Shown here in pieces: positions 1 through 11,227 of a stretch of DNA of 64,000 nt. Position 1 is the stretch's first letter, and every line of letters starts with the position of its first letter. Origin of the DNA: Sequoia sempervirens (taxonomy: Eukaryota > Streptophyta > Pinopsida > Cupressales > Cupressaceae); the NCBI GenBank assembly GCA_007258455.2, contig VDFB02262709.1, positions 124,001 to 188,000 on the forward strand. Reading direction: 5' to 3'. A program made the translations under genes and the position numbers. The notes under the pieces are model-generated. The model saw nothing but the letters and a program-made list of their open reading frames with translations, was not told the origin of the DNA and ran no database searches.

Positions 1-457
1 TGTTTTATGCATTAGACACTAATCCACCTTGGTTCTTCATACCTTGGTGTCTCATGTCTTCTGTTATAGTGAAAATCAGTGTTCTGACGATGGAAAATTG
101 AATTTGGATTGCATTTCATCTTCATCCTCTCATCTATCACAAATCCCCTCCATCCATTCATCCTTCATCACACTCCCCTCCCAATCTTCCATCACATTGC
201 ATCATCTTCTTCCACTCCCCTTGTATCATCTCATCCATTTCGAGAGCCCACCCATGTTCTCTTGAACCGGCATGTCCTCTCGAGGGGGCATCCTTCATCC
301 CTAACTTTCATCTTTACCCCCATCATCTTCCTTCCTAGTCACTTCTTTGAATGACTGGGGCATCTTTTCCAATCTAACCATCTTCTTCTAGGTTCTATAT
401 TTTAATAATTCTTTGAAATGATGCTACTTCGTAACACCATCTCAAAGAGGGGAAAAA
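1..457 (+). mobile_element. 3' internal non-coding part of a plus-strand LTR retrotransposon
   Basis: This stretch lies directly upstream of a polypurine tract and an LTR, so it should be the untranslated 3' end of the internal region of an element whose body lies left of the window. It is rich in C and T on the plus strand. The two short open frames here (29-265 and 109-354) are low-complexity Ser/His/Pro/Leu strings without a retroelement motif, and I do not regard them as genes. The clade cannot be named because no pol sequence is present. Confidence 0.45.
445..457 (+). other. Polypurine tract of the plus-strand element
   Basis: A pure purine run, AAGAGGGGAAAAA, immediately precedes a TGTAGATG LTR start. 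This is the expected place and composition for the plus-strand priming site of an LTR retrotransposon. It fixes the orientation as plus and the LTR start at 458. Confidence 0.6.
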
Positions 458-1640
458 TGTAGATGTCTAAATTTGGACACTTAATTTATCCAAATTCATC
501 CCCTTTCATCTTATTTTCGTTAATTAAGTAATACTACTATTATTTAATTAATATCTTTAATTCTCCCAAATCCCTAAGGTATTTAATCAATAATACCTTA
601 TCTCTTTAAACCTCCTTCCATCAATTGAATTAAATCCCTTCATGTCACATCCTCCATCATTTTTATCTTATTCTAATCCATCTTCTAATCTCATCATCAG
701 GATGTGCACATGCCTAATCCTTGATTAGGAGGTGTCACATCTTCCAACTTTTGCAAGTTGGCCTCTAATCTCTCTTAACCACCTAACCATCCTCTAATCC
801 CTCACTAACTAGCCTAATCAACCTCTCAAGAAATTTTTAATTCTTTTTATTCTTTCAAAGAATATTAAATTCCTTTTCTCTTCCCCATGTCCTTTATGAT
901 ATGTGTCCTTAGTCAACCCTATTAAAGACTTTCTCCTTTTGGACAAGGCATCTCCCTTCCCCATGTGAATTTTTAATTCACCTTTTAATCCCCCAATGCA
1001 TTTAAGGAATTTTAAATTCCTTCCCTCTTCCCCATTAGGATATTTGAGAAATTTTTAATTCCTCACTTGTCCTCTCACCCACATGGGGACAAGTACCTCA
1101 TTTATGAGGAGATCTTGTCCAATCCCAAGGTACTTTGTACCCCCTTCCATGTCATGTCCTTTTCCTTCCACCTTATGTCCACTTCACATTTTAGGGCTAT
1201 ATCACATCCCACATGTCAAGATGTGAGGGCTTGTGAGTTCTCAACTCACTTTAGCCCTACATCTTGATGTTTGGTGGCTCAATCTCAACCGTCCATTTCC
1301 CCTAGGATTTTTCAAAAATTCTATAAATACCCCCTTTTTTCTCTCATTTTAGAGATCATTTGTGCTAGCCAAACTCTTGCAGTTTTGTTTCTCAACCAAC
1401 ACTTAACCATTTTCATGATTTTAAGCATCATTTCCATCTTCACATCCTCTACTTTCCATCAAATAAGCATACACATCCAAGATCAAAGGGCCAACCAAAG
1501 GATCGACTCAACGCAAGGTATAAGGTTCTATTTCGTTGCTTTGTCTTGCATTGTTTCCAACTTAGGCTAATCTTGAGGTGTAGGTTGTTTTAGTTATTTA
1601 TTTGCACTCTTTTATTTGTTGCTTATTTTCTAACACTCAC
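458..1640 (+). repeat. 3' LTR of the plus-strand retrotransposon (right edge approximate)
   Basis: The LTR starts with TG after the polypurine tract and contains a TATA-like TATAAATA at 1322 with a plausible transcript start just downstream. It appears to end near TTTTCTAACACTCACA (about 1634-1641). The 5' partner LTR and left TSD lie outside the window, so the right edge is approximate. Downstream sequence shows no second copy. A 99-codon open frame (1271-1570) inside it starts upstream of the TATA motif and resembles no known protein. Confidence 0.6.
1322..1329 (+). promoter_or_regulatory. TATA box of the LTR at 458-1640
   Basis: TATAAATA sits in a C-rich context about 310 bp before the presumed LTR end, followed by a pyrimidine-rich stretch typical of plant transcription starts. 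This is the usual U3/R arrangement. The assignment rests only on position and motif. Confidence 0.5.
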
Positions 1641-2449
1641 ATTCGACCTATCACAGTACCATTTATAATTATAATCAAGACAATAATCTACTCTTGAACT
1701 ATATTATCTTTTACTATTTCTTAGCTCCTAGTAACTAACATTCCCTTAAACATATTAATCAATCATTTTTAGAACCCATGTATAGCTAATAAATTGAACT
1801 AACATAATATATGCAATTAATAAGGTTGAATCTTAAAGCTATCTAAAACTATAGTCCATCAGTTATTGTTCTAATATTAATAATTACAATGAGTAAATAT
1901 GAGTTTGTAGATATTCTAATTGGTATAAATATATCAAGTAATGGTAATGGATAATAAGCTAGGTTTATCACATCATAACTTAAACGATGAATTTTCTAAA
2001 CCAACAATAAATGAATATCACACAGGCCTATTATAAAAACCAAGTAACCAATAATATACTGATTTTAATTTAATAAACCATACCTGCTAAGTCCACATAA
2101 GGAAGAATCTAAAATGATCTCTATTTTATCAAGATATTTCTTAGTTGGGAAATTCTAAAATCTACAAGTGAAATCATTTAAGAGTTCTCACTAAAATCAA
2201 AGATCCAAGAATTAAATTAATATGATTATTAAAATATTCCAACCTCCAATATAACCAATTACAATTGTCTCGATATAAACCATACAATAAATTAAGGCTT
2301 ATTTTTTAAAAAAAATATCTATTCTATCAAAATAACCAATTAAACAAATATATTTAAATATATATATAATACATATAATTAAACATATATATAAATACTT
2401 ATTAATTAATACATTAAAATAATTTATTATATTCAACCAATGCTAATAA
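1641..2449. other. AT-rich sequence without recognisable gene
   Basis: AT-rich DNA with many short A and T runs and a TA-rich patch near 2340-2400. No coding or RNA gene is visible. It may be the strongly diverged distal part of the LTR remnant that follows, because TA-rich tracts occupy the same relative position in the intact LTRs, but I cannot align it by eye. Confidence 0.4.
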
Positions 2450-3763
2450 TAAAACTAGTGTATTGCGACTTGTATAACTTTTATTTTCGGATCTGGGTCT
2501 TTGTACAATTTTTACTGAAGGTGCACCATTAAGTATTTTAACACATTAAAAATTCCGCCATACCCAATTCGTAAATTATGAGTTATGATAAATTTAGTGA
2601 CCCTATGTCTCTGTTATTTTCTACAGAGAAATATTTATTATTTTATCATAGGATTTCATTTTTCCTAATTTATCAGTGGATTTCCCATTTTTTCAATCCT
2701 ACAGAGGTTTTCTAAATTATATGTGAGATTTTCTAATTTATCTATTGTTTTCTTTTCAAATTTTCTACCATTTTAAATTCATTTCCTTAGAGAGGATCTA
2801 AGATTTTCACAATCCTTCTACAAATATTTTTTTTAATTTCACAACAAATTAACAGACAATATTTCAACATCTGTAAACAAATTATATAATTCCTTTTTTT
2901 TTTATAATTTTACAAAATCAAAATAAACATCTACAATTTTGTACAGACAATCTTTTAACAAGACAATTTAAATAAACATTTAAAATAAAGAACCTGGATC
3001 CTCAAGCTCGAATTGATGAAGATTGAAGTTGAGCCTTCGTATTTCGATTCCCAAATTTTTTCCAAAGATTTCATCTTTCAGAAGATGTGCAAAACCATCC
3101 TCCACCAAGAACTTTTTCCTGCGAGTCTTTTTTTCCATTTTCTTTATTTTATTTTTCTTTTTATTTTACCAAAGAGTAGTTTGCAGAACAAAAATTTACT
3201 TGTTCAACTTTTTGTTTCAATAATCCTGTGTCTAAAAACCTCCAAAATTTTTAATTAAAATAAAAGATAATACCATTCCATTTCAAAAGCTCCAAAAATC
3301 ATCAATAAAAGAGATTATATCTTTAAAAGCAAGTTTTTCAGTTAAATCTCAATTCTTATTCGTTCACACAACTTTTTTATTTTTTTATTTATTTATTTTT
3401 CTATTTTCAATACTTTTTGTTTTAATTTCTATTTTTACAACTTTACTTGCAAATCACATTATCTAATTAATTTAAATAATTTATTCTAAATAATTATCCT
3501 TAATAAAATAATTGATTAAAATAATAAACACTATTTAATATTTAATTAACATTTAATAAAATACATGACTTTTTAAAAATAAATAAAATATTTAAATATT
3601 TAAATACAATTTAATCTAACATTTTAATAAACAATATTACCCTTCTTTAATTAATCCAATCACAACATATAAAATACCATTAGAAGTTCTTGTCCCATCT
3701 TCCTCTTCCGATTCCTTAGTCAGACTACCTGCACATCCTAGGTGAGAATGGAGGGGTACTACA
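2450..3763 (-). repeat. Degraded LTR remnant related to the solo LTR and element 1
   Basis: Sequence around 2465-2620 (from the 'cttttattttcggatctgg' stretch through 'gataaatttagtgac') resembles 38930-39060 of the solo LTR, and the match continues weakly through 2640-2830. The right end, GGAGGGGTACTACA (3750-3763), is the same terminal motif as both LTRs of element 1, read as TGTAGTACCCCTCC on the minus strand. No internal region or partner LTR is attached, so it is a truncated and internally deleted relic in minus orientation. Confidence 0.5.
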
Positions 3764-4368
3764 AATAGAACAAGTAATGTATCAACGTATGGTTTTTCTT
3801 ATATGCAAGAAAAAATTTGTATAGTGAATTAACAAGTTGGAGGGAAAAAAATCTCAATTTAAGCAAGAAAATGCTTTATGAGGGATTTTTTGTGAATTTT
3901 ATAGAGACTAGTATTGAAGCTTTTGGATTCTTCATTTTCTTTCATGTTCAACATTTTCGTAGTAGCTCTCACTGTACCTTATTTTGCATGCATTGATTAT
4001 AAAGTGCCATTGTCAAAGTCATTTATTTTAAGTAGACTAAAACCTAAAGACTGCAAATTTTCACCATTCAAGCTTGTAATTTTTTAAGAGTTTTAGCTAA
4101 AGATGCCCAAATTTCATATTTGTAAAACTTGATGCCCTTTGATCAGTTTTGTTACATCAAAAATTTCTCTTTTTCATAGAGATTTGATATTTATGAAATC
4201 TTTTGAGCTTTAATTTCTTTCTCATCCTTGTAGAAAATTTTATTCTATGAGTTGGGTGTTTATAGTCATTGCACAAGTTCAATTAAAATATATGGAGGAA
4301 TTAGGTCTTTGGTGCTCTTTGCAATTTATTTTAATCTTTTGTTTTCCACTTTTATTAAATCAATTTTA
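3764..4368. other. Flanking unique-looking DNA, no gene recognised
   Basis: This is the pre-insertion sequence between the LTR remnant and element 1, and is contiguous with 16943 onward apart from the insertion. It is moderately T-rich with short broken frames only. The NB-ARC pseudogene begins about 150 bp beyond the other side of element 1, so this may once have been upstream sequence of that gene. Confidence 0.4.
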
Positions 4369-5105
4369 GAAAATGTAATGCCCCATTTTAATAACCTAAG
4401 AATATTGCAATAGTGTAATAAAGGTGTAATAATTTTTTTTTAAGTATTAATATTAAGTTAATTAATTGCATACATTCATTAAGTTACTAAACGATTCACT
4501 ACTTTGAGTTTCCCATAAGTGACTTAAGTATTTCGCATTGCACATTTAATTAATAACATTAAAATAAACATTGCATAACATTGAAAATTCATTTGAATAC
4601 CATTCATATTAACATAAAGTACATACATGTTTTTCCATATATTGCATTTGATAGTTATACAATACTCATCCATCTAATGAGGTAGTTCAATAATAATTAC
4701 ATTTTACAAATGATCACCTCACAACATTGAGGGATGTTTTAACAATACAAATTTACAATATACAATGTTGAAATACATATAAGATCCAAGTGTGAGCTCT
4801 CCATCCATGAAGCTCTTGATGCCATGATCAATCTGGGGACCCAACGAAGTAAGGTGCATGTTCCACCCAATCATGTGGTACCCATAGGTCCACCTCCCAT
4901 GCTAGGAGATAGTAATGAGGTTACCTACACCTAATCTACTAACCCTAGACACTAGTATAAACAATCTAATGGTTATATTGTTTCTAGATTTAGATAATTG
5001 AATATTTTACAAATACAAGGTTGACGTCATTCTACGTGGAGTGTCATCACAATGATGCAAAGGTTACTCTGGTGTTTCTTCCTAGGTTCCGGCCCCCAAT
5101 CCTTG

Positions 5106-5121
5106 GGTTACCCTGGTAACC
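5106..5121. other. Conserved LTR palindrome GGTTACC-CT-GGTAACC
   Basis: A 7-bp perfect inverted repeat with a 2-nt spacer. The same module occurs in the partner LTR (13859-13874), in the solo LTR near 37902 with one change, and in the plus-strand LTR near 62704 (GGTTACC-GG-GGTAACC). Its function is unknown; a dyad protein-binding site is one possibility. Confidence 0.55.
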
Positions 5122-5914
5122 TCTTACAAAACCTGGCCTCTATTGCATACTATTGTGGAATCGAATGTCTTTTAAGGGAACAAGACACCGATTTTCCATT
5201 CCAAGCCTTCTCATCTTATACTCATGACTAAAAAATCTCAAGAGTCATAAGAGAGGCATAAACATCTTGTTAAGTTTTTTTTTAATCTAACTACTGTGTT
5301 CTTTAGTTTTCACTGACTTACAAACTATTTGTAAGTTACCCTGACACCACTTTGTGTGTTAGCCCCTACAAATAGCCACTCCCATAAATTTAACAAGGGT
5401 TTCTAAGTTTTCATGACTAGGGTTTACCAAGTGCACAAATTACAACTCACAATAACAAATAAACCATAACTATATCAGAAACCATGTTTAACTCTTGCAC
5501 AAACCCTAAATCAATTTAAGAACTACTTTTGAAATAATAATACTCCCTTTTACACAATTTATTCTGGAAGACTTAAACCATTATAACTTTCCCATTTGCC
5601 CAAAAGAAATACACAATAAAGCAAATCAAGGAAATTAAATATCTATAGTTCGGATATACTAAATCCTCTCAAACATTAACTTAACAATACCAAAATTATT
5701 CTTCTAAGGTTTTAATCCACCTTCCATGCAATATGAAAATCATATCTGTAATTAACCCAAATTTCATAATCATAATTATATTAAAAATTATATAACTCTA
5801 GATACACAATCTATCTATAGAACAAATATCTTAATCTTGATAACAATCATCCCATTTAATAAAATAATATTTTTTTTAAATAAAACAATAAAATATTAAA
5901 TATATTTTTATTTA

Positions 5915-5990
5915 ATATATATATATACACATATATACATACATATATATATTTATATATACACATATATACATACGTATACATAAAATA
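5915..5990. repeat. TA/CATA microsatellite within LTR
   Basis: Alternating TATATA, CACATATATA and CATACATATATA units. The same tract is at 14672-14740 in the partner LTR, so it predates insertion of element 1. Comparable tracts occupy the corresponding part of element 2's LTRs near 47728-47950 and 53670-53830. Confidence 0.75.
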
Positions 5991-6096
5991 TATTAATATT
6001 TATAAATTTTGAAATTCATAATATATATGAATCGAATTAAATAAATAACACATAACAAATTCGCATTTTATAAATATCTATAAAACCGAATATAAT

Positions 6097-6244
6097 TTTT
6101 TTTTTTAATTCAAGGGGTAAACGCTTTTGACCGGAGCTATGAACCAGATACAACCAATCAACAATACCACCCCAACAGGGTTTGAAGCTTGGTGGTAAGA
6201 ACAACAATGCCACCTATAAACCATCACACTTTGCCAATACTGGC
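6097..6244 (-). mobile_element. tRNA-derived SINE inserted in the 3' LTR of element 1
   Basis: A 148-bp insertion present here and absent from the partner LTR, flanked by a perfect 17-bp duplication (6080-6096 and 6245-6261, 'ataaaaccgaatataat'). On the minus strand it begins GCCAGTATTGGCAAAGTG, giving an A-box-like TGGCAAAGTG at about position 9, a B-box-like GCTTCAAACCC at about 57, then about 70 bp of unrelated body and an 11-A tail. Box positions and spacing match a tRNA-derived pol III promoter, and the long TSD plus A tail match LINE-mediated insertion. No source LINE can be named. Confidence 0.82.
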
Positions 6245-6339
6245 ATAAAACCGAATATAATAAATATAAAAAGAAATTCGCATTTTTTTACCAAACTCTG
6301 TTTCTAATTTACAAAAGATATTAAGTAGGGTTCACAGCC

Positions 6340-6475
6340 GGTCGTGGCCTCCCCTTTGGGAAAGGACGCAGCCCCTCCAGGGCTGCGCCCAGCAGCCATG
6401 GCGGCTGCTGTGCATAGCTATGGGGATTGAGCCCCACCAATAACACACAATGGGGAGGGTTTTCGGCCCTCCCCA
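6340..6475. other. GC-rich hairpin cluster inside LTR
   Basis: Three perfect 8-bp stems lie within 110 bp: CGCAGCCC/GGGCTGCG (6367-6387), CAGCAGCC/GGCTGCTG (6390-6410) and GGGGAGGG/CCCTCCCC (6452-6474). A shorter TGGGG/CCCCA stem (6421-6436) lies between them. The surrounding LTR is strongly AT-rich. The partner LTR (about 14920-15063) keeps the arrangement with some stem mismatches. Related GC blocks are in element 2 (48090-48235) and in the plus-strand LTR (61625-61720). Confidence 0.7.
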
Positions 6476-8035
6476 ACACTGTTAAATTTTTTTATTTTTT
6501 TTAATTTAAACAAAATTTTCCGAAAACCCTCGCATCAATAATATCTCGTGAACGGAAATTTTCAATTTTTATTAAATCAATTTTTTTTTAAGAACATCAT
6601 ATATATATAAAATAACTCATATATATTTATTTAAAACTTTTTTTTTAAACACAGTCAAACAAATTACTGGAAACAGACAACTTTCCGTTCAATTGAATTT
6701 TCTACAGAAGTTTAAGAAATTTATGAATAACAGGTTTTGTTTAATACAAATTCAATTGAATCACAATTTTTTTTCAAAATGATCCCCCTTTTCACAGATA
6801 AATCCTGACATGAAATTTTTCAATAGTTATGTAAATCACATTTGTAGGGTTTTCTACTGTTTAAATAAAATTTTCTTTTTAAACAAGTAAAATTTAACAG
6901 TAGGGAATTTCCTTTCTTTCTCACCTAATTTATTTCACAAATCTTTTCTTCTATTTAACAAAAACTTTTCCAAAATCTCCAAGATAGGCACAAGAAATTC
7001 TAAACCAAAATAGAAATGAAATTAAATAAGGAAAAATACCTGTACACCTCTGATGTCTGTAACTTGAAGTTTGGTTGTAGATTGAAAAAGAATCCTTTGT
7101 TGCTTGTAACACACAGAGCTCCAAATCTTCTTCTACCAACACAAAAGATCCTCCCACCAAGGGATTTTCCATAGATATACTTCCACAGAGATAACAATTC
7201 TTAAGAAGAAATAATTTTTTTAAAAAAACATAGCAAGAGATTTTTTTTGCAAGGAGGATACGATGATTTCCACAATGAGGGAAATTGAATAGCCCTAGAG
7301 TTTTCAGGATACAAAACCTCCTCCATAACAAATTTTTCAACAACCTCATTAAATGAAACACCACGCGTAGAAAGTTGCAAATAATATCTTTTAATAACTT
7401 CTGGTGGTACACTTCCCTTTTCAAAATTTGCATGCCTTATTTATTTTATTTATATTTAAAAATCAATTTCAATTGCATGCATTTTATTTATTTTATTTTT
7501 ATTTTCTAATTTTCCACATTTATTTAATTTTCAAATGCAACTAAATTTACTCCTTAATAATTTAATTTAATTGAATTAATTAAATTTAATTAAAATAGTT
7601 TAATCTTTAAGACCAACCATTTAACCAAATAGCTAATTAATGAATTAATTTTAATAAAGTAATTTTACTACATTGCGGCTTTATTAATTAAATAATAGTA
7701 ATTTTAAAACATAATATTTCATCTCATTAAAAATTAACCAAATTTTATTTTCAAACAATTAATCCAAGCAGAAAATAACAATACAATCCTATGACTCTGA
7801 ACTGAACAGACAAAGTACTAAGACTAGGGTTAAAGACTAGACTAGGGTAAACCAAACTACTATCTCCCGATCAACGTTTCCATTGAGTCTTGACACGCTC
7901 AGACCTGATTACACAGGTGGAGTCAGTGTCATGTACCTACAAATTCTTGCAACCAAGAAAATAACGTGCATACATATACATATATAAAATATTAAACAAA
8001 CACACCGTGCGGAGAAAATCACAGATATCGTAGGG

Positions 8036-8051
8036 CACTCGCAAGCTAGTG
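8036..8051. other. Conserved LTR stem motif CACTCG..CGAGTG (element 1, 3' LTR copy)
   Basis: CACTCGC-AA-GCTAGTG, one mismatch from a perfect 7-bp inverted repeat; the partner LTR at 16636-16651 has the perfect form CACTCGC-AA-GCGAGTG. It lies about 286 bp inside the LTR start in the element's own direction. Copies occur at the equivalent position in every related LTR in the window. Confidence 0.6.
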
Positions 8052-8337
8052 ATGCGATTCCATTCTCCACACCAATACACTTCACAGCAAACTGATGAAA
8101 TAAATAGTTGTTAGTCCATCATAACATATACATAGCTATAATCAACTAAAAGTAAAACATCTAAACTATATCAAATGATGTCTGAAATCCATAATCGTCA
8201 AACAAGTATCATCATGTCACAGAATAAATCCACTATCACTCAAAACCAGTGATCAAAATAACCAAACAAGGTATCATAGTCTAACAATGTGAAAACATAA
8301 CAATAGAAAGCATAAGCATAAATGGAGGGGTACTACA

Positions 8338-8349
8338 TCCTCCCCCCCA
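8338..8349 (-). other. Polypurine tract of element 1
   Basis: On the minus strand the internal region ends TGGGGGGGAGGA directly against the LTR start TGTAGTACCCC. This is the expected plus-strand DNA priming site and confirms the left LTR as the 3' LTR. Confidence 0.85.
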
Positions 8350-8367
8350 GGATCAGGCTTGCTCCTG

Positions 8368-8465
8368 AAAGCCTGCAAACAGATAGGGATAAAGTTCCCT
8401 CATGCATGTCGCATCCTCCCAGGTAGCAGAAGCCTCATAACTAGGATCCCATTGGACCCTCGCAC
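8368..8465 (-). pseudogene. Chromodomain-like C-terminus of element 1 pol
   Basis: The minus strand encodes VQWDPSYEASATWEDATCMR followed by a short Leu/Tyr-rich tail and a stop close to the polypurine tract. The W-x(10-12)-ATWE pattern is the final aromatic part of the chromodomain-like tail of chromovirus integrases, which is thought to guide insertion to particular chromatin. The link to the upstream integrase (8466-8940) is frameshifted; a fragment resembling the 'HDVFHVS' region is recognisable near 8600. Confidence 0.6.
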
Positions 8466-8939
8466 AGTCAGTAATACCGACCCCAAAAGACCGGCGTCAG
8501 GTCTTTGTAGAATCGCCACGGGCTCAAAGCCGGTGTTTGCATCCTCTGCAACCAGCATTCCAGTAAATTACGCGAGATATAATGGGATGATATGGTGGCA
8601 GGCGTACATGAAAAACATCATGAATCTGAGATTAAAATTTTGGGTGGTAAGAGCAGGATTGATGCGCTTCTGGGACCAATTCTCTCCACAGATGCCGAGA
8701 TAGTCCTTTCTGAAGATAGAATTAGAGCTTAGAGGCCTTTTATAGCGGATTGGATAACTCCACGGTCGCACTTTCGAAGAAACGCTCTATCACCAGCGTT
8801 GGTCAAAATATAGCCAAACTGTTTCTTTTGCCTATCACGAGGGCTGCTGTCAAATGCTCTCTATCACGATGGCATTGACGCTCCATGTAAATCCATCGCC
8901 AGGCCCGGTAGTATGTCTCGAGTCGATCCCAACTAAGTG

Positions 8940-9849
8940 GAGTTAAATGAGGATGGCGTATAGTACGGTGAGTAGCATGCATTTAGCGGAACTTTCGTAT
9001 CCATTGTTGTAATTGAATTCTACTAAGTACAGATAATCCTCCCAATGTGATTGTTGGTCCATTATGTACATACTAAGCATATCCTCTAATATTTGATTAA
9101 CTCTTTCCGTTTGACCATTAGTTTGAGGATGGTATGCTGAACTAAAGTTCAAGCTGATATTACCTAAGGGCATAGGTATGGCCGGGAGTCGCAAAATTAA
9201 GTAAATCGGGGATCTATGCATTGCCAATCTGAGGAATCCGTACGTCTAGGTAATGCTCGCTTAAATATCTAGCTGGGATGGCGTTACCAGCAGTGAAGTC
9301 ATCTGGTGAAAAGAGTAGGCTACTTTAGTCAAAGCGGTCAGGTTACCATAATGGCATCATGTGCGTGATGTGATGGAGTAACCTACGTAAAGTCGTGGAT
9401 ATAATATCCATTTTCCATTAAAAGCCGGAATGTGGCTGCAATAACCCGTGAGGATGGTGATGCTTTCGGCTTTGACTCGTGGCATTCAAGACATCTCGAT
9501 ACATAGTCAGCAATATCACATTTCATACCAGGCCAGAAATATAATTGCCGAAGATCGGCATGCATTTTCTTAACTCCTGGATGAGCTGAATACGGAGCTC
9601 GATGAGCTTTAGTCATGATTAATGTACGAAGACTCTCAACATGTGGTACATAAATAAGACCTAAATGCCGTAATATACCATCCAACTCTAAGACATAACC
9701 TGCAAATCGACCTTCTAAAGGTCTACCTGATTCAATCTCAGACTTCACTTCCTGATATAATCTATTAGTAGGAAGTGTAGCTACTATTTGACCTCTCAAA
9801 TCAACTTCAAGAGTAGTAGCAGAGATCTCATGTCGACATTGGCTAAGAG
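8940..9849 (-). pseudogene. Integrase of element 1 (frameshifted)
   Basis: Integrase inserts the reverse-transcribed DNA into the genome. The N-terminal zinc finger is intact: His in AHPG, His in KKMHADL and the CLEC pair (9383-9850). The core then breaks down through frameshifts and stops between about 9380 and 9228. Part of the first catalytic block (a WKWDYIS-like stretch whose usual Asp is replaced) and a DPRFT remnant remain readable in shifting frames. The last block, SSAYHPQTNGQTERVNQILE (8943-9227), keeps the catalytic Glu. It cannot make a working enzyme. Confidence 0.85.
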
Positions 9850-10228
9850 TGTCAGCCACTACGTTCTCTTTTCCTTGAACATATTTTACTTCAAAATCGT
9901 ACTCACACAAGAACTCCATCCACCGTCTTTGCCTTGCATTCAAGTTAGGTTGCGTAAAGATATATTGCAAACTACGGTGATCAGTATGAAGTTCGAAATG
10001 ATGACCTAATAGGAAATGTCTTCAACGAACTAATGCATGCACTACCACAGCTAGTTCTAGGTCATGAGTAGGATAGTTTAATTCGTGGTCCTTGAGTTTG
10101 TGAGACTCATAAGCAACCACCTGCCCATCTTGCATCAAAACTGCTCCCAAACCCTCTAAGGATGCATCCACACATACTACAAAATCCTTAGTAGGATCAG
10201 GAACAATAAGTATAGGCGCATTAGTCAA
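9850..10228 (-). pseudogene. RNase H domain of element 1
   Basis: RNase H removes the RNA strand of the RNA:DNA hybrid during reverse transcription. The frame reads from [22 protein letters not shown] through the ELAVVVHAL block to the HTDHRSL block, and then ADTLSQ, so the four acidic positions are recognisable. One in-frame TGA interrupts it just before RHFLLGHH, where gypsy elements usually have Trp, consistent with a TGG-to-TGA change. It sits between RT and integrase as expected. Confidence 0.85.
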
Positions 10229-10264
10229 CTTTTCTTTAAGAGTCTAAAAAGCCAACTGACACTA

Positions 10265-11194
10265 TTATGTCCAAACAAACTTCTTCCCTTTCCTTGGAAG
10301 AGAAGTAATAGGATGACCGATTCTAGAAAATCCCTCTACAAAATGCCTATAATAGCCAGCTAGACCCATAAAACTATGAACTTCACCTACACTAGTAGGT
10401 GCGGGCCAATCTACAATAGCTTGGATCTTTGAAGGATCCACAACAATACCTTTACCAGATATCACATGTCCTAGGTATTTTATTTTAGTTTGAAAGAAAT
10501 CACACTTTTTCAGGTTTGCATACAATTGATTTTCCCTTAAACATTGCAATACTTGTCTCAAGTGTTCTACATGTTCCTTCATCTTCCTCGAATAAACTAA
10601 AATATCATCAAGAAATACCAAGACAAAGCGATCAAGGTATGTACGAAATACACCATTCATTAAACTCATGAATATTGATGTTGCATTCGTTAACCCAAAT
10701 GGTACTACTGTGAATTCGTAGTTCCCATAACAAGTTCGAAAAGTAATTTTATGGATGTCTGCTTCAGCTATACGTAATTGATGGTAACCGGACTTCAAAC
10801 CAATTTTAGAGAACACATTAGCTCCCTTAATTTGATCAAAAAGATCATTGATTCTAGGCAAAGGATAATGATTCTTAATCGTAACCTTGTTTAATTGACG
10901 ATAGTCAATGCACAGCCTAAGAGATCTGTCCTTCTTCTTTACGAAGATAACAGGTGCTCCCCAAGGGGAAACACTTGGACAAATAAATCCCTTTTCTAAA
11001 AGTTCCTCTAACTCTTGAGTCATCATTCTATAAGGAGCTCTAGATATAGGTTCAGCTCCAGGAACTAGGTCAACTCTAAAGTCGATATCCCTCTTTGGTG
11101 GCATTCCAAGAATGTCATCGGGAAACACATCCGCGAATTCCCTAAGAATAGGATGATCATCAAGAGATACCTCTCGACTCTCACCCTCTTCCAA
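10265..11194 (-). pseudogene. Reverse transcriptase of element 1
   Basis: The longest uninterrupted part of pol (309 codons). It contains the [15 protein letters not shown] entry, the [12 protein letters not shown] block, [14 protein letters not shown], the [15 protein letters not shown] block, SGYHQLRI, a PFGLTNA block and the catalytic [11 protein letters not shown] (FLDD in place of the common YVDD/YIDD, a tolerated variant). It ends in the connection region ([14 protein letters not shown]). Within the block after GANVFSKI a Gly stands where Asp is usual (IGLKSGYH), which would hit a metal-binding position. Upstream and downstream stops isolate it from protease and RNase H. Confidence 0.92.
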
Positions 11195-11227
11195 ATCAGT
11201 AACTATTGTTGCAAATAGTTGACATCC

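Larger units (their letters stand above)
4374..8337 (-). repeat. 3' LTR of element 1
   Basis: Starts TGTAATGCCCC and ends GGAGGGGTACTACA on the plus strand, matching 13126-16937 along its length with scattered substitutions. It is about 150 bp longer than its partner because a SINE with its TSD has inserted at 6097-6244. Contents include TA-rich microsatellite (5915-5990), a GC-rich hairpin cluster (6340-6475) and two conserved small inverted repeats (5106-5121, 8036-8051). The 160-codon open frame at 6951-7433 is broken in the partner LTR and is not a gene. Confidence 0.93.

Noticed and set aside
1271..1570. 99-codon plus-strand frame
   Set aside because: Inside the 458-1640 LTR across its TATA box; no motif and no conservation evidence.
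6181..6244. Possible tRNA gene (A and B boxes)
   Set aside because: The boxes belong to a SINE with A tail and 17-bp TSD; no full cloverleaf is evident. The same applies to 46552-46630.
6951..7433. 160-codon minus-strand open frame, one of the longest unassigned frames in the window
   Set aside because: It lies wholly inside the 3' LTR of element 1, is interrupted in the partner LTR, and has no recognisable motif.
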